A DNA stretch of 36,811 nt from Acidimicrobiales bacterium (GCA_020629695.1 JAHDCV010000021.1:23923-60733); one strand, 5' to 3'; positions 18,684 through 26,465 are shown, counted from the first letter of the stretch. The notes: a model not told the origin generated them from the letters alone. Program-made: numbers and translations.

Positions 18684-18738
18684 CGTGTCGTCCTGGGGGT
18701 CGTTCGTCGTCGTGGTCGGCCGATGGCTCCGGATGGAT

Positions 18739-18750
18739 GACCGATCGGTC
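18739..18750. promoter_or_regulatory. Palindrome next to the selenoprotein -10
   Basis: GACCGATCGGTC is a perfect 12-bp palindrome ending two bases before the TAGGGT hexamer, in the flavodoxin/selenoprotein divergent region. ATGACCGATC recurs at 18737 and 18765, 28 bases apart. This is a candidate operator; no regulator is known. Confidence 0.35.
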
Positions 18751-18752
18751 GC

Positions 18753-18764
18753 TAGGGTCAGCGT
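18753..18764 (+). promoter_or_regulatory. Leaderless promoter, selenoprotein gene
   Basis: TAGGGT (18753-18758) ends six bases before the ATG at 18765, exactly as in the other leaderless genes here. It independently supports translation beginning upstream of the in-frame TGA. Confidence 0.6.
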
Positions 18765-19040
18765 ATGACCGATCACCGCTACCGGATCTCGATCACCTAC
18801 TGCGTGCCTTGAAACTACTCGGAGCGCGCCGTGAGCGCGACGACCGAGCTGCTGAGCAACTATCAGCACGTCATCGAGGACCTCACCCTCGTGACCGGGG
18901 GGAAGGGTGTGTTCGACATCGTCGTCGACGGCACCACGATCTATTCGAAGCACGAGACGGGGCGTCACATCGCCGACGGCGAGGCGCTGCAGCTGTTCAC
19001 CGACCTCGTCGGACCCGACGTTCCCCGCTACGGCACCTGA
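18765..19040 (+). CDS. SelW/SelT/SelH-type (Rdx) selenoprotein, UGA = Sec16
   Basis: Small thioredoxin-like Rdx protein of 91 residues if the TGA at 18810-18812 is read as selenocysteine. The N-terminal half is MTDHRYRISITYCVP, then Sec, then NYSERAVSATTELLSNYQ. This places Cys13 and Sec16 in the CxxU redox motif directly after the first beta strand, as in SelW-family proteins. Downstream, VTGGKGVFDIVVDGTTIYSK and HIADGEALQLFTDLVGP are the remaining family blocks and stay in the same frame. A hairpin resembling a bacterial SECIS lies just after the UGA. Without readthrough the products would be a 15-residue peptide and a headless 70-residue fragment from the GTG at 18831. The role is probably thiol redox; substrates are unknown. 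Standard gene callers would miss or truncate it. Confidence 0.85.
18818..18848 (+). promoter_or_regulatory. Candidate bacterial SECIS hairpin
   Basis: The lower stem is CTCGG (18818-18822) with CCGAG (18844-18848). The upper stem is CGCGC (18825-18829) with GCGCG (18835-18839). The apical loop is CGTGA, containing the GU typically needed for SelB binding. The loop begins 17 bases after the UGA, within the range described for bacterial SECIS elements. Confidence 0.65.
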
Positions 19041-19113
19041 GGCCCCGGGCGTCGGCCGACGGTGGCCGATCGACCGGGACCCCGGCCGGCGTCTCACCCA
19101 TCGGAGTTGCTTC

Positions 19114-19935
19114 ATGAGGATCGATGTCGACGATCCACTCGACCCGCGGATCGAGGTCTACCAGGGGTTACGCGACCACGTCCTGCGGCGCCGCCGTGAG
19201 GGACCGGGCGGCGACATGGCCGGCGTCTTCGTCGCCGAGGGTGACCTCGTGGTCGAGCGGGCCGTGGCGGCGGGGTATCAGCTCGTGTCGGTGTTGATCG
19301 ACGGAAAGCGGACGCGCTCGCTGCCCGCTGCCGTGGGTGACGACATCCCGGTCTTCGCCGCCGGTCCGGACGTGCTCCAGCGCATCACGGGGTATCACCT
19401 CCACCGCGGCATGCTCGCCTGCTTCGTGAGAAAGCACGTGCCCGACCCCGCTGAGATCCTCCCGTCGCTGCGGTCGATCGTGGTGTGTGAGGGCGTGCAG
19501 AACCCGACCAACCTCGGCGTGATCATCCGCTGCGCCGCGGGCCTCGACATCGACGGACTCCTGTTGGACCCGACGACCGCCGACCCGCTCTATCGGCGCG
19601 CCGGTCGGGTCTCCATGGGCGAGGCGTTCAAGCTCCCTCACGCTCGCCTGCCGGCGCTGCCCGACGGGCTCGACGTCATCCACGAGCACGGATTCACGAC
19701 GCTGGCCTTGACCCCCGCCGACGATTCGGTGGACATCGGAACCCTGCGGTTCGATCCCGAGGAGCGGGTCGCGATCCTGCTCGGTTCGGAGGGCCCGGGC
19801 CTCAGCGACGAAACCATGGCGGCCGTCCACCACCGAGTCGCCATTCCGATGACCGGCACGGTCGATTCGTTGAACGTGGGAGTCGCCGCCGGGATCGCGT
19901 TCTTCGCTCTGCGCCACGCCCGCCGAGCGAGCTGA
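19114..19935 (+). CDS. SpoU/TrmH family RNA 2'-O-methyltransferase
   Basis: SPOUT-class methyltransferase of 273 residues that would add a 2'-O-methyl group to rRNA or tRNA using S-adenosylmethionine. The three knot motifs are seen: NPTNLGVIIRCAAG near residue 130, AILLGSEGPGLSDE near 223, and IPMTGTVDSLNVGVAAGIAF near 247. The N-terminal region (VFVAEGDLVVERAVAAGYQL) matches the SpoU substrate-binding domain with the E-G-x-x-x-V-E pattern. The exact target is not readable. ATG 19114 has GGAG about seven bases upstream and no -10 hexamer at leaderless distance, so the gene is probably co-transcribed with the selenoprotein gene 73 bases upstream. It is convergent with the DUF2470 gene. Confidence 0.9.
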   Translation: MRIDVDDPLDPRIEVYQGLRDHVLRRRREGPGGDMAGVFVAEGDLVVERAVAAGYQLVSVLIDGKRTRSLPAAVGDDIPVFAAGPDVLQRITGYHLHRGMLACFVRKHVPDPAEILPSLRSIVVCEGVQNPTNLGVIIRCAAGLDIDGLLLDPTTADPLYRRAGRVSMGEAFKLPHARLPALPDGLDVIHEHGFTTLALTPADDSVDIGTLRFDPEERVAILLGSEGPGLSDETMAAVHHRVAIPMTGTVDSLNVGVAAGIAFFALRHARRAS

Positions 19936-19941
19936 GGTCCG

Positions 19942-20655
19942 TCAGGCCCGGGCCGACGGCGAGGACTTGGCCGCCGACCGGGCGGCGGCGATCGCCGCGT
20001 GCACCTCGCCGGCAGCGTCGATGCGTTCGCTGAACGGCACCCGCCCCCGACCCCGGCGACCGGGTTCCACGACGTCGACGACGAGGCCGTAGCGGTCCAT
20101 GCCGATGAGGGTCGCGTCGGAGCAGCGCCAGCGTCCCGACAACGCGCGGACCATGAGCACCAGGTCGTCCTGCAGCCGTTCGCTCACGTCCTCGATGAGA
20201 TCGGCTTCCAACCCCGACAGCGGGTCGGGCTCGGCGTTGGCGAGGTCCTCCGGCGACAACCAGCGTTCACTTCCGTCGTCGTCGGTCCATCGCACCCGGT
20301 CGGGTTCGACCCGGAACCACGAGAAGTCGATCGACTCGATGCGGTCACGATGATCCGGGTGATGGTCGACGAATCGTTCCGTCAGGTCGTGCTGTTGGAG
20401 TCCCGGAACGGCTCGAAGCCAGCCCTGCAACATCACCCTGCCGTCGACCAGCGTCGCGGCTCGGGCGTCCTGCCACGCCCGCAGCGTGACCGGAGACAGA
20501 TTGGAGATGACGACCACCACCGCACCGGATCCGTCATCGATCATCGGGACCCGCTGGAGGATCGGGATGCCGTCGGCATCCCGAACGGCGACCTCGGCGG
20601 TCAACGAGCCGGCGAGCGCGGTGCGGGCCCGTTCGGGCCAGGTCGGTTCGAGCAT
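19942..20655 (-). CDS. DUF2470/HugZ-like FMN-barrel protein
   Basis: A 237-residue protein with a split-barrel region of the pyridoxamine-phosphate-oxidase type (IPILQRVPMIDDGSGAVVVV, ISNLSPVTLRAWQDARAATL), as in HugZ haem-utilisation proteins. The C-terminal domain is of the DUF2470 type (DATLIGMDRYGLVVDVV, then RVPFSERIDAAGEVHAAI). The HMNxDH signature that starts DUF2470 in haem-binding relatives reads ERLQDDLVL here, so the haem-ligand histidines are absent. It may bind flavin, but a haem role is doubtful. The ATG at 20655 is preferred on domain boundaries; the frame extends further upstream with low-complexity sequence. It is separated by 73 bases from the upstream hydrolase gene. Confidence 0.7.
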   Translation of the reverse strand: MLEPTWPERARTALAGSLTAEVAVRDADGIPILQRVPMIDDGSGAVVVVISNLSPVTLRAWQDARAATLVDGRVMLQGWLRAVPGLQQHDLTERFVDHHPDHRDRIESIDFSWFRVEPDRVRWTDDDGSERWLSPEDLANAEPDPLSGLEADLIEDVSERLQDDLVLMVRALSGRWRCSDATLIGMDRYGLVVDVVEPGRRGRGRVPFSERIDAAGEVHAAIAAARSAAKSSPSARA

Positions 20656-20728
20656 CGACCCAGATGTCGGCACGTCGTCGCCCTGGCTTGACCCCCGATC
20701 CCCGGCGGCCGGCGCCGGAGACCTCCGG

Positions 20729-21514
20729 TCAGCGGGCCTCGGCCCAGAACTCGCGGATGCGGGCGACGAACCCGGCGGGGTCGACCAGGTGCGGGTAGTG
20801 ACCGACGCCGTCGCGGTGCTCCACGACCGCGCCGGGGATCGACCCGGTGACGAAGGTCCGCTCCTCGGGGCCCGGGTCGGCACCGAAGAGGCTCAGATAC
20901 GGCGTCGGCGAGGTCGAGTAGCCCGCGAGGGCGCCGGCCACGACGGCCTCGAGGTCGGCCAGCTCGCTCGTGAGGACGGCCTCCCACACCCCGAGCACGA
21001 CCGATTGATCGGCGCGTCGGGCCGCCTCGACTCTTGCCCACGCGTCGTCATCGAGCGTGCCGCGGAACTGGTCGAACATGCCGCCGATCACGATCCCGAA
21101 CGCGTCGGGGTCCCGCAGCATGGGTTCGACGGCCCGCAGGGTGTCCTGGAACGCACCGAGCTGCAGACTCTGATCGACACAGACCACCGACGAGGCGACG
21201 CCGAGCGCACCCACCGCGCTGGCCACGACACCACCGAGGCTGTGGCCGACCAGGCGGCATCCCATGGCGTCGGCCGCCTCCATGACCGCGATCACGTCGG
21301 TGGCCATCGCCTCCAGGTCGTAGCGCTCCGCCGTGCCCGATCGGCCGTGGCCCCGCAGGTCGAGTGTGATCACCCGTTCCGCGTCGAGCAGCTCCGTCAC
21401 CGGCGCCCAGGAGGCGGACGACTCGGTGATGCCGTGCACCAACACCACCGGTGGCCCGTCGCCGGTCGATTCCCAAGCGATCGTCGTGCCGTCGGAGACC
21501 GTGAGTGTGGACAT
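20729..21514 (-). CDS. Alpha/beta hydrolase
   Basis: Alpha/beta-hydrolase-fold enzyme of 261 residues, single domain without a signal peptide. PPVVLVHGITESSASW contains the oxyanion HG, LDLRGHGRSG follows strand 4, and LVGHSLGG has the nucleophile (Ser92). The likely Asp lies around FGADPGPEE and the catalytic His in VGHYPHL near the end. Peroxidase-, esterase- or haloalkane-like substrates are all possible. ATG 21514 is six bases after a minus-strand CACCAT hexamer. It is divergent from the small conserved gene at 21568. Confidence 0.88.
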   Translation of the reverse strand: MSTLTVSDGTTIAWESTGDGPPVVLVHGITESSASWAPVTELLDAERVITLDLRGHGRSGTAERYDLEAMATDVIAVMEAADAMGCRLVGHSLGGVVASAVGALGVASSVVCVDQSLQLGAFQDTLRAVEPMLRDPDAFGIVIGGMFDQFRGTLDDDAWARVEAARRADQSVVLGVWEAVLTSELADLEAVVAGALAGYSTSPTPYLSLFGADPGPEERTFVTGSIPGAVVEHRDGVGHYPHLVDPAGFVARIREFWAEAR

Positions 21515-21526
21515 GGCCCGATGGTG
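21515..21526 (-). promoter_or_regulatory. Leaderless promoter, hydrolase
   Basis: Minus-strand CACCAT (21526-21521) ends six bases before the ATG at 21514; the hexamer is a weak match. Confidence 0.35.
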
Positions 21527-21555
21527 CCACGCCGCGGTCGGAGACGACAGTTCGC

Positions 21556-21567
21556 TAGGTTGATCGC
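21556..21567 (+). promoter_or_regulatory. Leaderless promoter, small conserved gene
   Basis: TAGGTT (21556-21561) ends six bases before the ATG at 21568. Confidence 0.6.
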
Positions 21568-21930
21568 ATGGTCGAGTTCGACGTGGACCCCGTCTCTTTC
21601 GAGGCGTCGGTCACCATCTCCGGCATGGACATCGTGTGGGCGCTGAGTCGGGGCGACACCCAGCCGCTCGGTCGTATCACCGCGGCCGCCGTGGTCGATC
21701 GGGCGGACGCCCCGTTCATGTGGCGGGCGCCGGGCACCGGGTTGCCCGGGATCATCATGGCCGGGACGTTCCGGCGGAAGGGCCGCAAGGAGTTGTGGTT
21801 CCACCGCAAGGCCGCACGTCTGCTCCGCGTCGAGTTCGACGAGAACGCACGGTTCGACGCCTGGCTGCTGGAGGTCCCCGACCCCGATGCTGCGCTCGCG
21901 TCGCTCGGGCCGGCGCCCTGCTTCCGCTGA
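21568..21930 (+). CDS. Small protein, possibly PH-like, unknown function
   Basis: A 120-residue soluble protein with no signal peptide. It shows a beta-rich pattern: FEASVTISGMDIVWALSRG, then RITAAAVVDRADAPFM, RAPGTGLPGIIMAGTFRRKG, KELWFHRKAARLLRVEFDE and AWLLEVPDPDAALASL. The 'PGTxLPGxIxAGTF' stretch and closing 'V.DP..A...L' helix recall small actinobacterial proteins I have seen described as hypothetical or PH-like; this is a fold impression, not an identification. The start is fixed by TAGGTT six bases upstream. It is convergent with helD, with seven bases between the ends. Confidence 0.75.
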   Translation: MVEFDVDPVSFEASVTISGMDIVWALSRGDTQPLGRITAAAVVDRADAPFMWRAPGTGLPGIIMAGTFRRKGRKELWFHRKAARLLRVEFDENARFDAWLLEVPDPDAALASLGPAPCFR

Positions 21931-21937
21931 CCGGGCC

Positions 21938-24016
21938 TCAGCCGAGCTCGGCGGGAAGGGCTCCGGTCCGGACGATCACCAGCTCCTGCACCGACCGGGT
22001 GAGCGCCACGTAGAGCAGCCGCAACCCGGCCGCTCGATCGTCGGGGACGAGTGCGGCGAACACGGCGGGTTCCACGACGATCGTGGCATCGAACTCGAGT
22101 CCCTTCGCCGTGACCGGGCTGACGAGTGCGATGGCTTCGTCGAGCCCGACCCGTCGGCGCGTGTCGGACACCGTCCGGCCGGTCGCGGTGACCAGGGGGC
22201 CGAGCGCGTCGAGCACCGGATCCTCGGCGACGACACCGATGGTCGCCCGGGTCTGCCCGAGTCGTTCGATCTCACCGACCACCACGTCGAGGAGGTCCTC
22301 CTCGGCGACCTCCAGGTCGACCGCGGGCAGCCCGCGTGCTCGGATCGAGACGGGTGGCGGCACGTCGGGCGCCACCGTGGCGAGCAGCCGGTTGGCATAG
22401 GTCAGGATCGGGCCGGGCACGCGGTAGCCGACGGTCAGGGCCCGCGTCTCGGCCTCGATGCGCCCGCCCGAGACCGCCGCGCCGAGCCGTTCGACGACCA
22501 CGTCCCAGCGGTCGGCCGCACCGGGGGCGGTCGCCTGCGCGAGGTCGCCCAGCACGGTCATCGAACCGTTGCGGGCACGACGCGCGACGACCCGCAGGGC
22601 CATGGCCGACAGATCCTGGGCCTCGTCGACCACGACGTGGCCATAGGTCTGGCGGACGCCGGTGGTGAGCGCGGTCGCCTCGTCGAGCAGCGGGAGGTCG
22701 GCGAGGGTCCACGGTTCCTCGGTGACCTTGCCCGTCGACCGTCGGTGCACGAGGTCCACCACATCGGGGTCGATCAGCCCGTCGGCGGCGCGTCGTCGGG
22801 CGGCCCGGTTGCCGAGCAGTCGGCGTACGAGCGCCGCAGCACCGACCGTCGGCCACAGTCGATCGAGCAGGGCGGTCAGCTCGGGACTCCGGCGCAGCGC
22901 CGCCGTCACCGTCGGTTCCTCGGTCGGATCGGCGCCGCGGGCGAGGGCCTGGCGCCAGCCGTCACGGACGAGGGCGGTCGACAGTGCCGCCCGGCCGGTC
23001 GAGGCGGACACATCCCGTTCGCGGATCTCGTCGACCAGACGGCGCAGTCCGTCCGGCTCGAACACCAGGCGGCGGGAGCCGACGGGGATGGAGACCGGCT
23101 CGTCGGGAACGACCGACATGTCCCGGAGCAGACGTTCCAGCACGCCGGCCATCCGATGATCGCCCTTCACGCGGGCGACCTCCGCGGTGTCGGTGGCTCG
23201 GACGCGGAACGTCGCCTCGAACAGCGACTCGAGCGTCGCTTCGACCACGGCGGTCTCGCCGAGTGACGGCAGGACGGCCGAGATGTATCGCAGGAACACC
23301 CGCGACGGGCCGAGCACGAGGATGCGGTGCTCGACCAGATCGAGCCGATGCTCGAAGAGCAGGAACGCCGCCCGATGCAGCCCGACGGCCGTCTTCCCGG
23401 TGCCCGGACCACCCTGGACGATGACGGCGCGGTCGATCGGGGCCCGGATGATCTCGTCCTGCTCCCCGGCGATCGTGGCCACGATGTCGCGCATCTGGCC
23501 CGAACGGTCGGCCTCGACCTCGGCGAGCACGGGGTCGGCGATCCCCACCGCAGAGCTCGACTCCGGGTCATCCAGGTGCTCGTCGAAGATGGCGAGCAAC
23601 TCGTCGACCTCGGTCGAGAACCGGCGGCGCAACGAGAGCATCATCGGATCGGCCGCGGTCGCCCGGTAGTACGGAATCGCCACGGGCGCCCGCCAGTCGA
23701 TCACGAGCGGGGAGCCGTCGGTGTCCTCGATGTGTCGTCGGCCGACGTACCACTGCTCGGCGTCGCCGAGGGTCGGGTCGTGATCGATCCTGCCGAAACA
23801 GAGCGACGTCTCCCCGACATCCAGCGCCCTCGCCCGCTGGACCGCCTTGTCTGCGACGATGCGGGTGTCGACGCTCTTCTCCGCCGCGGCGCTGGCCTGT
23901 GCGTCGCGCAACACCGAGGCCGCACGGGACCGCATGGCCTGCAGCGCCGCCCGAGCGCGACGGAGTCGGGCCTGCTCGAACTCGTGGTCCGGATGCAATG
24001 TCGAGGGCTCGGACAT
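21938..24016 (-). CDS. helD: HelD-like UvrD/Rep-type helicase
   Basis: Superfamily 1 ATPase of 692 residues with the HelD layout. HelD proteins bind RNA polymerase and help release it from stalled or terminated complexes; in actinobacteria some members are linked to rifampicin tolerance. An N-terminal charged helical arm (EFEQARLRRARAALQAM and on to about residue 90) precedes IDWRAPVAIPYY. Walker A is GGPGTGKTAVGLHRAAF, Walker B VVDEAQDLSAMAL. The later motifs GYRVPGPILTYANRLL, TAKGLEFDATIVVEP and LLYVALTRSVQELVIV are all present. It could be one of several HelD classes; which one is not decided here. The ATG at 24016 follows TACGGT by nine bases on the minus strand. Confidence 0.9.
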   Translation of the reverse strand: MSEPSTLHPDHEFEQARLRRARAALQAMRSRAASVLRDAQASAAAEKSVDTRIVADKAVQRARALDVGETSLCFGRIDHDPTLGDAEQWYVGRRHIEDTDGSPLVIDWRAPVAIPYYRATAADPMMLSLRRRFSTEVDELLAIFDEHLDDPESSSAVGIADPVLAEVEADRSGQMRDIVATIAGEQDEIIRAPIDRAVIVQGGPGTGKTAVGLHRAAFLLFEHRLDLVEHRILVLGPSRVFLRYISAVLPSLGETAVVEATLESLFEATFRVRATDTAEVARVKGDHRMAGVLERLLRDMSVVPDEPVSIPVGSRRLVFEPDGLRRLVDEIRERDVSASTGRAALSTALVRDGWRQALARGADPTEEPTVTAALRRSPELTALLDRLWPTVGAAALVRRLLGNRAARRRAADGLIDPDVVDLVHRRSTGKVTEEPWTLADLPLLDEATALTTGVRQTYGHVVVDEAQDLSAMALRVVARRARNGSMTVLGDLAQATAPGAADRWDVVVERLGAAVSGGRIEAETRALTVGYRVPGPILTYANRLLATVAPDVPPPVSIRARGLPAVDLEVAEEDLLDVVVGEIERLGQTRATIGVVAEDPVLDALGPLVTATGRTVSDTRRRVGLDEAIALVSPVTAKGLEFDATIVVEPAVFAALVPDDRAAGLRLLYVALTRSVQELVIVRTGALPAELG

Positions 24017-24031
24017 GGGCGTTCGACCGTA
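24017..24031 (-). promoter_or_regulatory. Near-leaderless promoter, helD
   Basis: Minus-strand TACGGT (24031-24026) ends nine bases before the ATG at 24016. Confidence 0.45.
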
Positions 24032-24113
24032 GTCGTGACCGGCGATGGGTGCGGCCGGTTTCGCACGGCGGACCAGTGCCACCGGCAACCGGGATCGCGG
24101 CGCCCGACACAGC

Positions 24114-24129
24114 TAGTCTCCAAGCTTCC
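24114..24129 (+). promoter_or_regulatory. Promoter of the epimerase-xylulokinase operon
   Basis: TAGTCT (24114-24119) ends ten bases before the ATG at 24130, leaving a leader of only a few bases. Confidence 0.45.
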
Positions 24130-24924
24130 ATGACCGAGCGATCCACACTGCATGCAGGCGACGTCGAGGTCGTCATCGACCCCGTGGGTTGCCGCATCAT
24201 CTCCTTCGCCCACGGTCGGCACGAGTTGCTCCGCCAGGACGACCCACACGTGCTCAACCACGGCTGGTATCCGATGGTGCCCTATGCCGGACGGGTCGCC
24301 TACGGCGTCGTCCGTCACGACGGCGAGACCCACCATCTCCCGGTCGATGTCGCCGCCCCGCACGCCATCCACGGCATCGGCCACATCTCCACCTGGACCG
24401 TCGCCGGGACCGACCACGAGTCGTGGATCGTCCTCCGCTGCCCGCTCGACGATCGCTGGCCCTTCGGCGGCGTGGCCCGGGCCGACATCGTCGTCCGCCC
24501 CGATGGGCTCGACTGGGCCCTGTCGGTCACGGCCGCCGATCGTTCGATGCCGGTGCAGGTCGGCTGGCACCCCTGGTGGCGCCGCCACATCGGGGGTGGT
24601 GAAGTGCTGTTCGACCTGGACGCGAAGGGCATGTGGCAACGGGGCCCCGATGGCACGACGACCGGGCGTATCCAGCAGGTCACCCGTCCGCCGTGGGACG
24701 ACGCGTTCTCGGGTGTCGCCCAGCCCGTCGTCCTGCGATGGCCCGAGCTGACGCTCGAGATGCGCTCCGACTGTGACACCTGGGTGATCTACTCCGAACC
24801 CGCGGACGCGATCTGCGTCGAGCCGCAGTCGGGCCCGCCCGACTCGTTCCGTCATCGACCGCAGGTCATCCAGCCCGGCGAGACGTTCCGCCGCACGATG
24901 TCGGTCCGATTGGAGCCCCGATGA
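24130..24924 (+). CDS. Aldose 1-epimerase family protein
   Basis: Galactose-mutarotase-fold protein of 264 residues. Aldose 1-epimerases interconvert alpha and beta anomers of sugars. WYPMVPYAGRVAYG (the substrate-binding Arg), HAIHGIGH (candidate catalytic His near residue 80), VQVGWHPWWRRHI (second His) and AICVEPQSGPPDSF (catalytic Glu) are visible. It is closer in length to short YeaD/GalM-like proteins than to full GalM of about 340 residues. The last four bases overlap the xylulokinase start (ATGA), so the two are translationally coupled and probably act on the same sugar. That suggests, but does not prove, xylose or a related pentose. Confidence 0.85.
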   Translation: MTERSTLHAGDVEVVIDPVGCRIISFAHGRHELLRQDDPHVLNHGWYPMVPYAGRVAYGVVRHDGETHHLPVDVAAPHAIHGIGHISTWTVAGTDHESWIVLRCPLDDRWPFGGVARADIVVRPDGLDWALSVTAADRSMPVQVGWHPWWRRHIGGGEVLFDLDAKGMWQRGPDGTTTGRIQQVTRPPWDDAFSGVAQPVVLRWPELTLEMRSDCDTWVIYSEPADAICVEPQSGPPDSFRHRPQVIQPGETFRRTMSVRLEPR

Positions 24925-26465
24925 CCACTCGCGATGCCCACGCGGCCCCCGACGGCCCGGGCACGGCCGGGCCCGAGCGTCCCCTCGTCCTCGGGGTCGA
25001 CTCCTCGACCCAGTCCTGCACGATCGTGGTGGTGGATCCGACCGATGGGGCCGTGCTCGGCCGAGCCTCCGCACCGCATCCTCCGACCGCACCGCCGGTC
25101 TCGGAACAGAGCCCACTCGCCTGGTGGTCCGCCTTCACCGACGCCCTGGCCGGGCTCACCGCACATCTGCCACGCGTCGGGGCGATCAGCGTCGCCGGGC
25201 AACAGCACGGGCTCGTCCTGCTCGACGGGACCGGCGCCCCGCTGCGACCGGCCAAACTCTGGAACGACACGACCTCGGCGCCACAGGCCGACCGGCTCGT
25301 GGCCGAGCTCGGTGCCGCGGGGTGGGCTGCCCGGATCGGCTCCGTTCCGGTGGCGTCGTTCACGATCACCAAGCTCGCCTGGGTGGCCGAACACGAACCC
25401 GAGTTGCTGGACCGTGTGGCGATGGTCCAACTCCCCCACGATCATCTCACGTGGCGGTTGACGGGAAATCACGTGACCGACCGGGGCGACGCCTCGGGTA
25501 CCGGGTGGTGGTCGCCATCGGTCGGCGATCTCGACGAGGAGCTCCTGGACCTCGCCTTGGCCCCGGCCGGGCGTTCGGCGGATCCGGGCTGGTTTCCGCA
25601 CGTGCTCGGCCCGACCGATGCCGCGGGACCGATGGATCGCTATCTGGCGGCGAAGCTCGGGTTCGGCCTCGATGCCGACGTGCTGGTCGCTCCCGGCACC
25701 GGCGACAACATGGCCGGTGCGCTCGGGATCGGCCTCGGTCCCGGCGACGTCGCGATCTCCCTCGGCACCTCCGGCACGGTCTACGCCGCCTCGACCACGC
25801 CGACCGCCGACGTGTCCGGGGCCGTCGCCGGCTTCGCCGATGCGAACGGTGCGTTCCTTCCGCTGGTGTGCACGCTCAACGCGACGAAGGTGCTCGATCG
25901 TATGCGGGACTGGTTCGGCGTCGACCACGACGGGCTCGCCGAGCTGGCCGCGGCGGCGACACCCGGCGCGGGTGGGCTGACGCTCGTGCCGTATCTCGAC
26001 GGAGAACGCACCCCGAACCGCCCCGATGCGCGGGGCATGCTGCTCGGTGTCGGCAACGACACCGGTCGGGCCGAGATCGCCCGGGCGGCGTTCGAGGGGG
26101 TGACGTGTGGACTGCTTGACGGTCTCGACGCCCTCGCCGCCGCCGGAGCCACGGTCGACGGCAGCATCCAGCTCATCGGTGGCGGGGCCCGGAGTCGGTT
26201 CCACGCGCAGACGTTCGCCGACCTCGCCCAACGCCCGGTCACGGTGCCGACCGCCGCCGACGCCGTCGCCGTCGGAGCCGCAGCGCAGGCCGCTGCGGTC
26301 CGCAACGGCGGTGACCCCGCCGCGCTCGCCGCCGGCTGGAGCGCCGAGGGTGGGGTCGAGACGTTCACGCCGCGTCTGGAGGCCGGGACCGCGGCCGCGA
26401 TCCGCGACCGCTATGCCCGGCGGCTCGCCGCCTCGGACGCCGTCGACGCGACGAACGACGCATGA
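24921..26465 (+). CDS. xylB: FGGY sugar kinase, xylulokinase type
   Basis: FGGY-family kinase of 514 residues that phosphorylates a ketose, most likely D-xylulose. The actin-like ATPase phosphate loop LGVDSSTQSCTIVVVD is near residue 24, SVAGQQHGLVLLD near 92 and KLWNDTTSAPQ near 113, as in XylB. VAPGTGDNMAGALG near 255, SLGTSGTVYA (adenosine-side loop) and IQLIGGGARSRFHAQTFADL near the C-terminus complete the kinase signature. Overlaps of four bases occur at both ends: ATGA with the epimerase and ATGA with the unknown gene. No xylose isomerase or transporter is in view, so the sugar source is unclear. Confidence 0.92.
   Translation: MTTRDAHAAPDGPGTAGPERPLVLGVDSSTQSCTIVVVDPTDGAVLGRASAPHPPTAPPVSEQSPLAWWSAFTDALAGLTAHLPRVGAISVAGQQHGLVLLDGTGAPLRPAKLWNDTTSAPQADRLVAELGAAGWAARIGSVPVASFTITKLAWVAEHEPELLDRVAMVQLPHDHLTWRLTGNHVTDRGDASGTGWWSPSVGDLDEELLDLALAPAGRSADPGWFPHVLGPTDAAGPMDRYLAAKLGFGLDADVLVAPGTGDNMAGALGIGLGPGDVAISLGTSGTVYAASTTPTADVSGAVAGFADANGAFLPLVCTLNATKVLDRMRDWFGVDHDGLAELAAAATPGAGGLTLVPYLDGERTPNRPDARGMLLGVGNDTGRAEIARAAFEGVTCGLLDGLDALAAAGATVDGSIQLIGGGARSRFHAQTFADLAQRPVTVPTAADAVAVGAAAQAAAVRNGGDPAALAAGWSAEGGVETFTPRLEAGTAAAIRDRYARRLAASDAVDATNDA

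Noticed and set aside
18831-19040. Separate 69-residue gene starting at GTG 18831
   Set aside because: It would lack the first strand and the redox Cys of the Rdx fold, and has no promoter or ribosome site of its own. It is better read as the downstream part of the UGA-containing gene.
18765-19040. Frameshift or nonsense-mutated pseudogene as explanation of the TGA
   Set aside because: The reading frame is the same on both sides of the TGA, the TGA is at the exact redox position, and a SECIS-like hairpin follows. A sequencing error or a recent TGC-to-TGA change remains possible and is noted as a refuting outcome.
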